Shown here in pieces: positions 36,659 to 44,243 of a stretch of DNA of 56,881 nt. The stretch's first letter is position 1. Every line of letters starts with the position of its first letter. Position numbers and translations under genes: made by a program. A model generated the notes under the pieces. The model was given only the letters and a program-made list of their open reading frames with translations, searched no databases and was not told the DNA's origin. This DNA is from an uncultured Lachnospiraceae bacterium (GTDB lineage: Bacteria; Bacillota; Clostridia; Lachnospirales; Lachnospiraceae), in the NCBI GenBank assembly GCA_944384155.1, contig CALWSG010000015.1, forward strand, positions 1 through 56,881, read 5' to 3'.

Positions 36659-36686
36659 ATTATATATAATTGATTAATTTTTTCAA
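36659..36686 (-). promoter_or_regulatory. Promoter of the ECF-PHP-RpiR operon
   Basis: TTGAAA (36686-36681), 16-base spacer, TATAAT (36664-36659) on the minus strand, about 43 bases before the S-component start. A second TATAAT match lies eight bases further downstream. The surrounding A+T-rich repeats could host an RpiR operator, but no clear dyad stands out. Confidence 0.7.
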
Positions 36687-36791
36687 GAGTAGAATATCAG
36701 TGCTACGTTAAATATGTTATCTTAAAACAGTAAAATGTAAGTTAATTTTCTTTTTGATTTGATTGTGAAATTTATTTTTCAGACAAATAGA

Positions 36792-37379
36792 TTATACTGC
36801 AACTTCCTGTATGGTTTTACCTAAAACCACTTCCCTAACTGCCATTTCCCTTTCCCTGTCATATCTTCTGAAAAGCTTTATGGCCTCTTCTGCATTGTGA
36901 TACACCTTCCAGTAACCTGAATATATATAATTTTTTCCTTGGTTTTCTATAAATCCTCTTACATCTGCAAGAGGATAATCAAGGAATACACCTATCTCAT
37001 GTGGAAACTGTGTTTTTCCGTTGCCATACAAAAGTATTCTTTCCGACAGTACTGCAAGACTTTCCCCAAGATCCTCACCCTTATATCCATACCCTTTAAG
37101 AAATGCTTTTATGTCTTCTCTGTTGATATACTCTGAAATCTCCTGCTCTCTATACAAATATAATATAAATTTATCACCCTTTGACTTTAACACGCAATAT
37201 GACACACTTGTGCCATTTATAAGAAATTTTATGGCAGAAAGCTGTCTCCCCGAAAGGGTTATTATGCTTCCTGCCTTACTTCCCTTCAATATTGGACCGC
37301 AATGCATTGCAAGCATTATTGCCATATTGATTTCCTCATTTCCTGATGCTTTAAGCTTTAAAATTTCATGTATAGGCAT
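36792..37379 (-). CDS. DUF3793 family protein
   Basis: A 195-residue protein of unknown function recognised by its C-terminal half: FPHEIGVFLDYPLADVRGFIENQGKNYIYSGYWKVYHNAEEAIKLFRRYDRER, the characteristic DUF3793 pattern. The N-terminus contains MLAMHCGPILKGSKAGSIITL, also typical. The family is common in anaerobic Firmicutes, often near iron or flavodoxin genes. That fits the DtxR-like dyad over its promoter, but the function is not known. It appears to be a single-gene unit. Confidence 0.87.
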   Translation of the reverse strand: MPIHEILKLKASGNEEINMAIMLAMHCGPILKGSKAGSIITLSGRQLSAIKFLINGTSVSYCVLKSKGDKFILYLYREQEISEYINREDIKAFLKGYGYKGEDLGESLAVLSERILLYGNGKTQFPHEIGVFLDYPLADVRGFIENQGKNYIYSGYWKVYHNAEEAIKLFRRYDREREMAVREVVLGKTIQEVAV

Positions 37380-37425
37380 TTTATATTATTCCCTTCTTAA
37401 TTTATTAACTATATGAAGCACTTCG

Positions 37426-37479
37426 GTTAGCTTATGCTAACTCTTTTTACAGATTATCACTTCATAGAGTTAAACGCAA
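37426..37479 (-). promoter_or_regulatory. DUF3793 promoter with DtxR/IdeR-like dyad
   Basis: The promoter is TTGCGT (37479-37474), 17 bases, TAATCT (37456-37451). Ten bases downstream of the -10 lies the perfect dyad GTTAGC-ATAA-GCTAAC (37441-37426), which covers the likely transcription start. The dyad resembles the TTAGG(T)TAGCCTAA(C)C style of iron-dependent DtxR-family operators. An outer pair TATGAAG / CTTCATA (37412-37418, 37460-37466) flanks it. Iron control is inference. Confidence 0.6.
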
Positions 37480-37556
37480 TACTTATTAATGATACTTTTT
37501 CTCACTAATATGTTGTAATATTTTATGCCTATATATGCTGTTAATTATTGTAACTT

Positions 37557-38309
37557 TTATTTTATTAAATCCTTTATAACCTCTGATGCAGCTATGAGCC
37601 CTGCCACAGCCGGAACAAAAACCATTGAGCCGGGTATTGCCCTGTGCTTTCCACATTTATTCTCATTTCCCGGAGGACATATGCAGCCCTCCAGACAGCC
37701 ATCAGTTCCCTCTTCTTTAGGCTTAAGAGGCTGTTCTTTTGAGTAAACCACCTTTAAGGATTTTATATTTCTCCTTTTCAGTTCTCTTCTCATAACCTTT
37801 GCAAGGGGACATACTGAGGTTTTATAAATATCAGCCACCTGAAATTCTTCCGGATTAAGCTTATTTCCTGCTCCCATGCTGCTTATTACCGGTACCCCCT
37901 TTTCATTTGCTTCCACCACAATCTGAAGTTTTGCAGTGACAGTATCCACAGCATCTATTACATATGAATACAGAGAAAAATCAAATTTATCCTTATTTTC
38001 CGGAAGATAAAAGCACTTATGTGCTTCCACCCTGCAATCAGGATTAATTTCCATTATCCTCTCTTTCATTACATCTACCTTATATCTCCCAACTGTTTTT
38101 CTTGTTGCTATAATTTGTCTGTTAAGATTAGTAAGGCATACTTTATCATCATCTATAATGTCAATGGCTCCCACTCCGCTTCTTACAAGGGCCTCCACTG
38201 CATATCCTCCCACACCTCCGACACCAAATACTGCAACTCGTGCATTTTTAAGCTTTTCCATGGCATCAGCACCTAACAATAATTCTGTTCTTGAAAACTG
38301 ATCTAGCAT
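37557..38309 (-). CDS. tcdA: tRNA threonylcarbamoyladenosine dehydratase (TcdA, ThiF-like)
   Basis: An ATP-dependent enzyme that cyclises the t6A tRNA modification to ct6A. The 250-residue protein starts FSRTELLLGADAMEKLKNARVAVFGVGGVGGYAVEALVRSGV, has the ATP-site IDDDKVCLTNLNRQI and DAVDTVTAKL, then SSMGAGNKLNPEEFQVADIYKTSVCPLAKVMRRELKRR, all diagnostic. A later C..C.C cluster (CLEGCICPPGNENKCGKH) is typical of the clostridial form. It begins ten bases after copA, apparently in the copper operon. Confidence 0.93.
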   Translation of the reverse strand: MLDQFSRTELLLGADAMEKLKNARVAVFGVGGVGGYAVEALVRSGVGAIDIIDDDKVCLTNLNRQIIATRKTVGRYKVDVMKERIMEINPDCRVEAHKCFYLPENKDKFDFSLYSYVIDAVDTVTAKLQIVVEANEKGVPVISSMGAGNKLNPEEFQVADIYKTSVCPLAKVMRRELKRRNIKSLKVVYSKEQPLKPKEEGTDGCLEGCICPPGNENKCGKHRAIPGSMVFVPAVAGLIAASEVIKDLIK

Positions 38310-38318
38310 TTTTCCCCC

Positions 38319-38528
38319 CTAATCAATGGAAATAACCTTATAATCCTTATCCTCAACTGCTTTCCTGAGCACATCATCCGACACCTCTTCTTTAATGGAA
38401 ACTATAGCCGTTCCATTCTCATGGCTTACCTCTGCCTTCTCTACCTGAGACACTTCTTCAAGTGCCTTCTTTACCGTTGCCTCACAGTGACCGCACATCA
38501 TTCCCTCTATTTTTATTGTTTTTTCCAT
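38319..38528 (-). CDS. Possible separate CopZ copper chaperone from an internal start in copA
   Basis: The last 69 codons of copA encode MEKTIKIEGMMCGHCEATVKKALEEV and the rest of a complete heavy-metal-associated domain, the size of free CopZ. The ATG at 38528 is preceded by GAGGTAAAGACA, a usable ribosome binding site, within the charged linker KKIKKKEVKT. The same frame is also read through as the tail of CopA. So either a fusion, or a fusion plus an independently translated chaperone, is possible. Confidence 0.5.
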   Translation of the reverse strand: MEKTIKIEGMMCGHCEATVKKALEEVSQVEKAEVSHENGTAIVSIKEEVSDDVLRKAVEDKDYKVISID

Positions 38529-40823
38529 TGTCTTTACCTCTTTCTTTTTTATTTTTTTATCTCTTCCTGTTCCATGTATATTAAACAGATTCAGCCTGAG
38601 TGCATTTGTAACTACACAAAAGCTTGATAAACTCATTGCCGCCGCCCCAAACATAGGGTTTAGTTCTAAACCAAACACAGGAATCCATACTCCTGCCGCC
38701 AAAGGAATCCCTATAATATTATAAATAAATGCCCAAAACAGGTTTTCATGAATATTCCTAAGTGCAGCCCTGCTTAGTCTGATTGCCGCAGGAACATCGG
38801 AAAGTCTGCTTTTCATAAGGACAATATCGGCAGCATCTATAGCTATATCGGTTCCTGCACCTATGGCTATTCCTATATCTGCACTTGTAAGTGCCGGTGC
38901 ATCATTTATTCCGTCTCCTACCATTGCCACCTTTCCTATTTTCTTAAGCTTCCTTATAACGCTTTCCTTGCCGTCAGGAAGAACTCCTGCCACTACCTGG
39001 TCTACCCCTGCCTGCCTTCCTATGGCTCTTGCCGTTTTTTCATTGTCACCTGTAATCATTACTACACGTATACCCATGTTTTGCAGTTGTTTTACCGCCT
39101 CTGCCCCATCCTCCTTTATAATATCGGCTACTCCTATAATTCCCATGAATTTTCCATCTGATGAAAAGTAAAGAGGTGTCTTTCCCTCTTCCGACAAATG
39201 CTCTGCCTTCATTTTTATATCGTCCGGTATATAAGCCTGACTGCTAATATATTTATAATTTCCTCCTGCAAGCTTTTTCCCCTGACACATGGCAGACAAA
39301 CCATTTCCCGGAAGTGCATTAAAATCCGTCACGGGATATTCCTCTGCACCGCCTTCCCTTCCATATAATGTCACCGCCCCTGCAAGAGGATGCTCGCTTT
39401 TCCTTTCAATACTGTATGCCAGTGATATAAACTCCTTCTCTGATATGCCCTCAGCCGGTATAATATCAGTAACCTTTGGTTCGCCGTTTGTTATTGTTCC
39501 TGTCTTGTCAAGAGCCGCAATGGTTATCTTTCCTGCCTCCTCCAAAGAAGCTGCCGTCTTAAACATAATACCGCTTTTTGCCCCTACTCCGCTTCCTACC
39601 ATTATTGCAACAGGAGTTGCAAGTCCAAGTGCACATGGACAGCTTATAACAAGCACGGATATTCCCCTGGCAAGTGCAAAGCCTATTGTTTCTCCTGCTA
39701 TGAGCCATACTGCCATTGTTATAACTGATATAATTATAACCACAGGAACAAATATTCCTGATACCTTATCTGCCACCTTGGCGATAGGTGCCTTTGTTGC
39801 TGCCGCATCACTTACCATTTTTATTATCTGAGAAAGAGTTGTATCCTCACCTACTCTTGTTGCCTCACATTTTATATAACCCGACTGATTAATTGTTGCC
39901 GCAGATACCATATCTCCCGGTTCCTTGTCCACAGGTATGCTCTCACCCGTTAATGCCGCCTCGTTTACTGCACTTGCCCCTTCTATAACAATACCGTCAA
40001 CAGGTATACTGCCTCCGGGACGCACCACAAAAATATCCCCTTTTTTTACCATATTTACAGATACTTCTGTTTCCCTGCCCTCCCTTATAACGGTCGCCGT
40101 CTTCGGTGCAAGCTTCATCAGGCTTTTAAGAGCATTTGTTGTTTTTCCCTTTGAGATGGATTCAAGCATTTTTCCCAGAGTAATAAGAGTTAAAATCATG
40201 GCTGCCGATTCAAAATAAAACTCATGCATATATTCCATAACCATATCCATATTTCCCTGTACCTGTGCATCTGTCATGGCAAACAATGCGTATGTGCTGT
40301 ATACAAATGCTGCTGTAGAGCCCAGTGCTATAAGAGTATCCATATTAGGTGCTCTGTGCCATAAGCTTTTAAATCCGTTTATAAAAAACTTCTGATTTAT
40401 TATCATAACAAAAGCTGTAAGTATAAGCTGCACAAGACCTACTGCCACATGGTTCCCTTCAAAAAATGATGGCAGCGGCCAGTTCCACATCATGTGTCCC
40501 ATAGACACATACATTAACACTGCCAAAAAAGCAAGTGACCATATAAGCCGCTTCTTTAAAACAGGGGTTTCCGTATCCTTTAACTCATCTTCCTGTGTTT
40601 CATACGCCCCTGATATTCCTTCCTGTCCTTTAAGACTCGCTCCGTATCCTGCTTCCTCCACTGCCTTTATTATATCCTCAGGCAATGCTGTCCCCTCCAC
40701 CCCCATAGAATTTGTCAGCAGACTTACAGAACAATTTGTCACTCCCGGAACCTTGTTTACTGCCTTCTCCACTCTGGCACTGCAGGCGGCACAGCTCATT
40801 CCCGTAACATTATACTGCTCCAT
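38319..40823 (-). CDS. copA: Copper-exporting P1B-type ATPase with C-terminal CopZ-like domain
   Basis: An 834-residue Cu(I) exporter. Order: heavy-metal domain 1 with GMSCAAC (C11, C14); TM helices; actuator ALTGESIPV; the metal-site CPC in ISCPCALGLATP; phosphorylated Asp in DKTGTITNGEP; nucleotide-binding SEHPL; MVGDGINDAPALTSAD; last TM pair; then, unusually, a second heavy-metal domain with GMMCGHC at the very C-terminus (about residues 766-834). That tail is preceded by its own ribosome binding site and ATG. The gene follows csoR by 21 bases and is controlled by it. Length without the tail is the norm for CopA. Confidence 0.96.
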   Translation of the reverse strand: MEQYNVTGMSCAACSARVEKAVNKVPGVTNCSVSLLTNSMGVEGTALPEDIIKAVEEAGYGASLKGQEGISGAYETQEDELKDTETPVLKKRLIWSLAFLAVLMYVSMGHMMWNWPLPSFFEGNHVAVGLVQLILTAFVMIINQKFFINGFKSLWHRAPNMDTLIALGSTAAFVYSTYALFAMTDAQVQGNMDMVMEYMHEFYFESAAMILTLITLGKMLESISKGKTTNALKSLMKLAPKTATVIREGRETEVSVNMVKKGDIFVVRPGGSIPVDGIVIEGASAVNEAALTGESIPVDKEPGDMVSAATINQSGYIKCEATRVGEDTTLSQIIKMVSDAAATKAPIAKVADKVSGIFVPVVIIISVITMAVWLIAGETIGFALARGISVLVISCPCALGLATPVAIMVGSGVGAKSGIMFKTAASLEEAGKITIAALDKTGTITNGEPKVTDIIPAEGISEKEFISLAYSIERKSEHPLAGAVTLYGREGGAEEYPVTDFNALPGNGLSAMCQGKKLAGGNYKYISSQAYIPDDIKMKAEHLSEEGKTPLYFSSDGKFMGIIGVADIIKEDGAEAVKQLQNMGIRVVMITGDNEKTARAIGRQAGVDQVVAGVLPDGKESVIRKLKKIGKVAMVGDGINDAPALTSADIGIAIGAGTDIAIDAADIVLMKSRLSDVPAAIRLSRAALRNIHENLFWAFIYNIIGIPLAAGVWIPVFGLELNPMFGAAAMSLSSFCVVTNALRLNLFNIHGTGRDKKIKKKEVKTMEKTIKIEGMMCGHCEATVKKALEEVSQVEKAEVSHENGTAIVSIKEEVSDDVLRKAVEDKDYKVISID

Positions 40824-40844
40824 TCATACTACCTCCTTTATATT

Positions 40845-41201
40845 TTATTTCATCAGCCTTTGAAGTACCTTCACAAGCTCATCTACAGTTTCCTCCCTGC
40901 CTTCACGTATATCATTTGTAACGCAGGTTTTTATATGATTCGCAAGCAGCACCTTATTAAAGCTGTTTAAGGCTGCATTTACTGCTGCCACCTGAACTAA
41001 TATGTCCGTACAGTAAGCGTCATTTTCTACCATTGACTTTATGCCTCTTACCTGCCCTTCAATACGATTCAGCCTGTGAATTAAGTCTTTATATTCCTTT
41101 TCACCTCTCTCCTTATTTTTATGATTTTTATTATAGCAGCACTTATTTATATTATTGCCGTCATCCTTTTCCAAATTCATATAAGCTGTATAATCCTCCA
41201 T
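40845..41201 (-). CDS. csoR: CsoR-type copper-sensing repressor
   Basis: A 118-residue DUF156 protein. Family signature: DLIHRLNRIEGQVRGIKSMVENDAYCTDILVQVAAVNAALNS, with the copper ligands C64, H89 and C93 (YC and HIKTC). It carries an N-terminal extension of about 37 residues with two adjacent cysteines and a histidine (CCYNKNH), longer than usual. The ATG at 41201 is preferred over 41213 because GGAG lies seven bases before it. It is the first gene of the csoR-copA-tcdA operon, with a textbook operator upstream. Confidence 0.93.
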   Translation of the reverse strand: MEDYTAYMNLEKDDGNNINKCCYNKNHKNKERGEKEYKDLIHRLNRIEGQVRGIKSMVENDAYCTDILVQVAAVNAALNSFNKVLLANHIKTCVTNDIREGREETVDELVKVLQRLMK

Positions 41202-41249
41202 ACTAATCTCCATTCCGGAGCGTCACAAATAATTTCCGTTTCCACTCAC

Positions 41250-41278
41250 ATTATATACCCCTATGGGGTATATTGCAA
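41250..41278 (-). promoter_or_regulatory. csoR-copA promoter with CsoR operator in the spacer
   Basis: On the minus strand TTGCAA (41278-41273), 17 bases, TATAAT (41255-41250). The spacer is almost entirely the palindrome ATATACCCC-TAT-GGGGTATAT (41253-41273), the G-tract dyad bound by CsoR. Binding would block both hexamers, and Cu(I) would release it. The match to both promoter and operator is exact. Confidence 0.9.
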
Positions 41279-41302
41279 CATATATTTTTATCACTTACAG
41301 CC

Positions 41303-41331
41303 TTGACCTTGCAGATAAAAAATACTAAAAT
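41303..41331 (+). promoter_or_regulatory. Promoter of the three small plus-strand ORFs
   Basis: TTGACC (41303-41308), 17 bases, TAAAAT (41326-41331), about 35 bases before the ATG at 41367. It is divergent from the csoR promoter and lies about 30 bases outside the CsoR dyad. Confidence 0.65.
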
Positions 41332-41366
41332 ATTATTAATCAGTACTAAGGAAGGAGTGTAATGCC

Positions 41367-41771
41367 ATGATTAATAAAATCACAAAAAATTTTATACTTT
41401 TATTATTGGCAGCTTCTATGGTTTTATCGGGAATATGCTTTGGCTCTCTCAAATCATATTCTGATTTTCCATATGATTTTTACCATGAGACTATTCCTTC
41501 CATAGATTTGCAAAATGGCATTACATCATCACCTAAGCTTTGTACATATGAAATGCTTGGTCACAAAACCACTTTGGCTTCTATAAAAGAAAACCGCAGC
41601 ATACCTGACATAAAAGGTCTTGGTACTGCTGTATTCTTATTGGATAATCTTACTCTTTTTGAAAATTCCACTTTATTTTATATGCCTGATTCCGCCGTAT
41701 TGAACTGCAAATCCTGCAGCATCCGGGTTATAGTCAGGTATATTCACAATTTGGACGGTAAAAAGGCTTAA
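41367..41771 (+). CDS. Small secreted protein, function unknown
   Basis: A 134-residue protein I do not recognise by name. A signal-peptide-like start (MINKITKNFILLLLAASMVLSGICFG) has a cysteine after LSGI, which might be a lipobox-like site but is not a strict one. The mature part has four cysteines (CTYE, CKSC and the Cys after LSGI) and ends IRVIVRYIHNLDGKKA, an ending seen in small hypothetical proteins of Lachnospiraceae. AAGGAG precedes the ATG. It is divergent from csoR and first of three small ORFs, so a role in copper handling is conceivable but unsupported. Confidence 0.7.
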   Translation: MINKITKNFILLLLAASMVLSGICFGSLKSYSDFPYDFYHETIPSIDLQNGITSSPKLCTYEMLGHKTTLASIKENRSIPDIKGLGTAVFLLDNLTLFENSTLFYMPDSAVLNCKSCSIRVIVRYIHNLDGKKA

Positions 41772-41813
41772 AATCATAAACTTATTTATACATATAAAAT
41801 ATGGAGGAAGTTT

Positions 41814-41963
41814 ATGTTTGAAACAATAACTGTCGTTGTCATGGCAGGGCTTATTCTTGCTGCCTGTATTTGGGGCTGGTGGATTGAAAACCATGGCTCC
41901 GATTCTAATGACAGCGAAGCTGACAGCTCTGATATGTCAGAAAAAATGGATAATAAATCGTGA
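41814..41963 (+). CDS. 49-residue single-pass membrane protein
   Basis: MFETITVVVMAGLILAACIW starts the product, so one TM helix lies at about residues 4-22, followed by a short outer or inner tail that is acidic and serine-rich (NDSEADSSDMSEKMDNKS). An excellent GGAGG lies eight bases before the ATG and the frame is intact, so translation is likely. No known family is recognised. It is 43 bases after the 134-residue gene and 50 before the next small ORF. Confidence 0.65.
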   Translation: MFETITVVVMAGLILAACIWGWWIENHGSDSNDSEADSSDMSEKMDNKS

Positions 41964-42013
41964 TTTTATAATAGAAACAATTTTATAACATTTTTGCAGA
42001 ATGGAGATTTTTT

Positions 42014-42157
42014 ATGAATATTTTTATTATTATTTTAATTGTTTTAGGCTGCCTTATTGCCGTTTCATCTACTCTTTACATTTTACTTACCATGTTTTGG
42101 ATGATTGGATTTAAAATATACAGAAAAGTAAAATATAAAATGTCACTTTATGACTAA
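42014..42157 (+). CDS. 47-residue membrane protein
   Basis: The product starts MNIFIIILIVLGCLIAVSST and has one or two TM segments (residues 2-18 and about 20-32), then a basic tail (KIYRKVKYKMSLYD) that should stay in the cytoplasm. A GGAG sits eight bases before the ATG. A strong terminator follows 11 bases after the stop, which supports a real transcription unit of the three small ORFs. Function unknown. Confidence 0.6.
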   Translation: MNIFIIILIVLGCLIAVSSTLYILLTMFWMIGFKIYRKVKYKMSLYD

Positions 42158-42167
42158 AGTATCAATG

Positions 42168-42203
42168 GACTGCTGTTTCTTATGAAGCAGCAGTCTTTTT
42201 ATT
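42168..42203 (+). terminator. Intrinsic terminator of the small-ORF unit
   Basis: GACTGCTG (42168-42175) pairs with CAGCAGTC (42188-42195), followed by TTTTT and more T-rich sequence. It is located between two converging genes and may also end the minus-strand LysR transcript. Confidence 0.88.
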
Positions 42204-42210
42204 TATGCTT

Positions 42211-43062
42211 TTAATAACTCTCAAAAAGCTTTATTGCCCTCTCTGCCCCTGTATGTGGAAGATATACGTAATTGAATTCTCTGTAAGCTTCCCACTCCTC
42301 AATAAAAAATCTTTTAAGATTGCTGTCATTACCTGCAACTGCATCATATGCAAAGGTTATTCCGCAGTTTCCTGCCACAAGCTGTCTTAACAGACCAAAA
42401 TTGCCAACAACCGTTACACGCTTAAAGTCTTCTATTGAATAACTTCTTTCCTCTAAAAATCGTTGGAAAATTTCTCTTGTTCCAGAGCCTTCTTCCCTGA
42501 GCAATATGTTTTCCCCAAAAAGCTCACCGAGAGACACTGTCTTTCCCGCAAATTCATGCTTTTTGCTGCAAAGTCCTACAAAAGGCTCTCTTCGGTATAA
42601 TCTGCTTTCATATATAGAGCGGTTAAACAAGCCCTCTATAAGTGCAAAATCATACTCACCTCTGTCTAGCCCTGCCAATATATTTACAGTATTGTCAACA
42701 TCTATTTTAAGGTAGTTATTTTTATCCGACAGGTATCCTGCTACATGCTCTGTAATAACAAACTCTCCTATTGTTTTTGTTGCTCCTATGGAAAGATAAT
42801 TTCCTGACTTTGGCAGAAGCTCCGACTTAAGCTTTTTTTCCTGAAGATTCATGGATTGTACATTTCTTTCCAATATTTTTCCCTGCTCCGTTTTTGACAG
42901 GGTACGTCCATCATATAAAAACAACTTACAGCCATAATAATCCTCAATATATTTTATCTGCTGCGTAACCGCAGGCTGTGTTATGTGAAGTCTTTGTGCG
43001 GCCTCCCGATAATTCATTGTCTCGCATAAAATCAAAAATGTCTGCATACGATAATCAAGCAT
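42211..43062 (-). CDS. LysR-family regulator
   Basis: A 283-residue LysR-type protein with an N-terminal winged HTH (MLDYRMQTFLILCETMNYREAAQRLHITQPAVTQQIKYIEDYYGCKLFLYDGR) and a periplasmic-binding-like effector domain (about 90-283). It is divergently placed from the YeiH transporter, the pattern seen for CysL/YeiE-type regulators. The shared intergenic region has an AATCCA-type inverted repeat that fits a LysR box. The effector is unknown; a sulfur compound such as sulfite is plausible from neighbours. Confidence 0.88.
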   Translation of the reverse strand: MLDYRMQTFLILCETMNYREAAQRLHITQPAVTQQIKYIEDYYGCKLFLYDGRTLSKTEQGKILERNVQSMNLQEKKLKSELLPKSGNYLSIGATKTIGEFVITEHVAGYLSDKNNYLKIDVDNTVNILAGLDRGEYDFALIEGLFNRSIYESRLYRREPFVGLCSKKHEFAGKTVSLGELFGENILLREEGSGTREIFQRFLEERSYSIEDFKRVTVVGNFGLLRQLVAGNCGITFAYDAVAGNDSNLKRFFIEEWEAYREFNYVYLPHTGAERAIKLFESY

Positions 43063-43095
43063 AAGTCCTCCCTATATTCATAAGTTATTTTTATC

Positions 43096-43144
43096 AATCC
43101 ATTATAAATGATAATTGGATTTTATCACTTATATTTTATATAAT
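43096..43144 (+). promoter_or_regulatory. LysR-box-like dyad and promoter of the YeiH gene
   Basis: AATCCA-TTAT (43096-43105) and ATAATTGGATT (43111-43121) form a near-perfect dyad. It overlaps the -35 of a promoter TTGGAT (43115-43120), 18 bases, TATAAT (43139-43144). A LysR site at that position would activate yeiH and repress lysR. Assignment to the adjacent regulator is inference. Confidence 0.6.
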
Positions 43145-43184
43145 CAAGCTGAAAAAAATAATAAAAAGGAAAGAGGATATAACA

Positions 43185-44213
43185 ATGAAAAAATTTATTG
43201 AACTGATTCCCGGTTTTGTACTTTCACTTGTAATAGCTGCACTTGCATGCTTTTTAGAAAGCCTTTTGCCTATACCCCTTATAGGCTCCGCAGTTATTGC
43301 CATGTTTATAGGTATGATTATTAATTATTTCTGGTCGCCTACTCCGATTATTTCCAAAGGCCTTAAATTTACATCAAAGAAAATTCTTAAATTTGCCATT
43401 ATATTGCTGGGTGCTTCCTTAAGTATAGGAACTGTCTTAAAGGTAGGGCAAATGTCACTCTTAGTTATGATTTTCACACTTCTGACCTGCTTTGGCGGGG
43501 GCTACTTTATAGGCAGGGCTTTGGGACTTAACTGGAAGCTTTCAAACCTTATCTCTGCCGGTACAGGTATATGCGGCGGCTCTGCCATCGCTGCCATTGC
43601 CCCTACTATTGATGCTGATGACAGCGATATAGCATATTCCATGTCGGCAACCTTTCTCTTTGATATGGCTATGATTATACTTTTCCCGATTATGGGACAC
43701 GCTATGGGATTAAGCGATATGGCATACGGTCTTTGGGCAGGTACTGCCGTAAACGATACTTCAAGCGTTGTTGCTGCCGGATATGCATTCTCCGAAGGGG
43801 CAGGTGACTTTGCTACCATGGTAAAGCTTACACGTACGCTTTCTATTATCCCTACTGTTATAATATTTGCACTGATTAATGTACGATTAAAGAAAAAGGC
43901 CGCACTTGCTCAAGGAAAAAATGATGAAATTCACACCAAGGTTAAATTTGTATCTCTTTTCCCTTGGTTTATCACAGGCTTCCTTGCCCTTGCCATTATT
44001 AACAGCTTTGGCATAATACCTGAAGCATTTTCTGCAAACGCCAAGTCTGTCAGCAAATTCCTTATGGTAGCAGCTCTTTCTGCAATCGGCTTAAACACCA
44101 GCTTTAAAGAAATGAGCAAGTCAGGCATAAGACCTATGATTCATGGATTTATAATCTCTGCACTTGTTGTCATTGTTGCTATTGCAGTTGAATACTGTAT
44201 GGGAATTGTTTAA
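43185..44213 (+). CDS. YeiH/UPF0324 family membrane protein, putative sulfate exporter
   Basis: A 342-residue protein with about ten hydrophobic segments, recognised by MFIGMIINYFW, LKFAIILLGASLSIGTVLKVG, the GTGICGGSAIAAIAPTIDADD block and GTAVNDTSSVVAAGYAFSEGAGDFATMVKLTRTLSIIP. Members are annotated as putative sulfate exporters, but biochemical proof is thin. Linkage to a LysR gene is widespread. GGAAAGAGG precedes the ATG. It converges on metY. Confidence 0.92.
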   Translation: MKKFIELIPGFVLSLVIAALACFLESLLPIPLIGSAVIAMFIGMIINYFWSPTPIISKGLKFTSKKILKFAIILLGASLSIGTVLKVGQMSLLVMIFTLLTCFGGGYFIGRALGLNWKLSNLISAGTGICGGSAIAAIAPTIDADDSDIAYSMSATFLFDMAMIILFPIMGHAMGLSDMAYGLWAGTAVNDTSSVVAAGYAFSEGAGDFATMVKLTRTLSIIPTVIIFALINVRLKKKAALAQGKNDEIHTKVKFVSLFPWFITGFLALAIINSFGIIPEAFSANAKSVSKFLMVAALSAIGLNTSFKEMSKSGIRPMIHGFIISALVVIVAIAVEYCMGIV

Positions 44214-44243
44214 TCCCCTGTAAAATATATTTAACACATTGGC

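Noticed and set aside
37426..37441. The GTTAGC dyad as a terminator of tcdA
   Set aside because: In the minus direction no T-run follows, and it lies across the transcription start of the DUF3793 gene.
34011..41229. 13-base match TTTGTGACGCTCC near 34011 (plus) and 41217 (minus)
   Set aside because: Many 13-base matches are expected by chance in a window of this size, and the flanks do not extend it convincingly.
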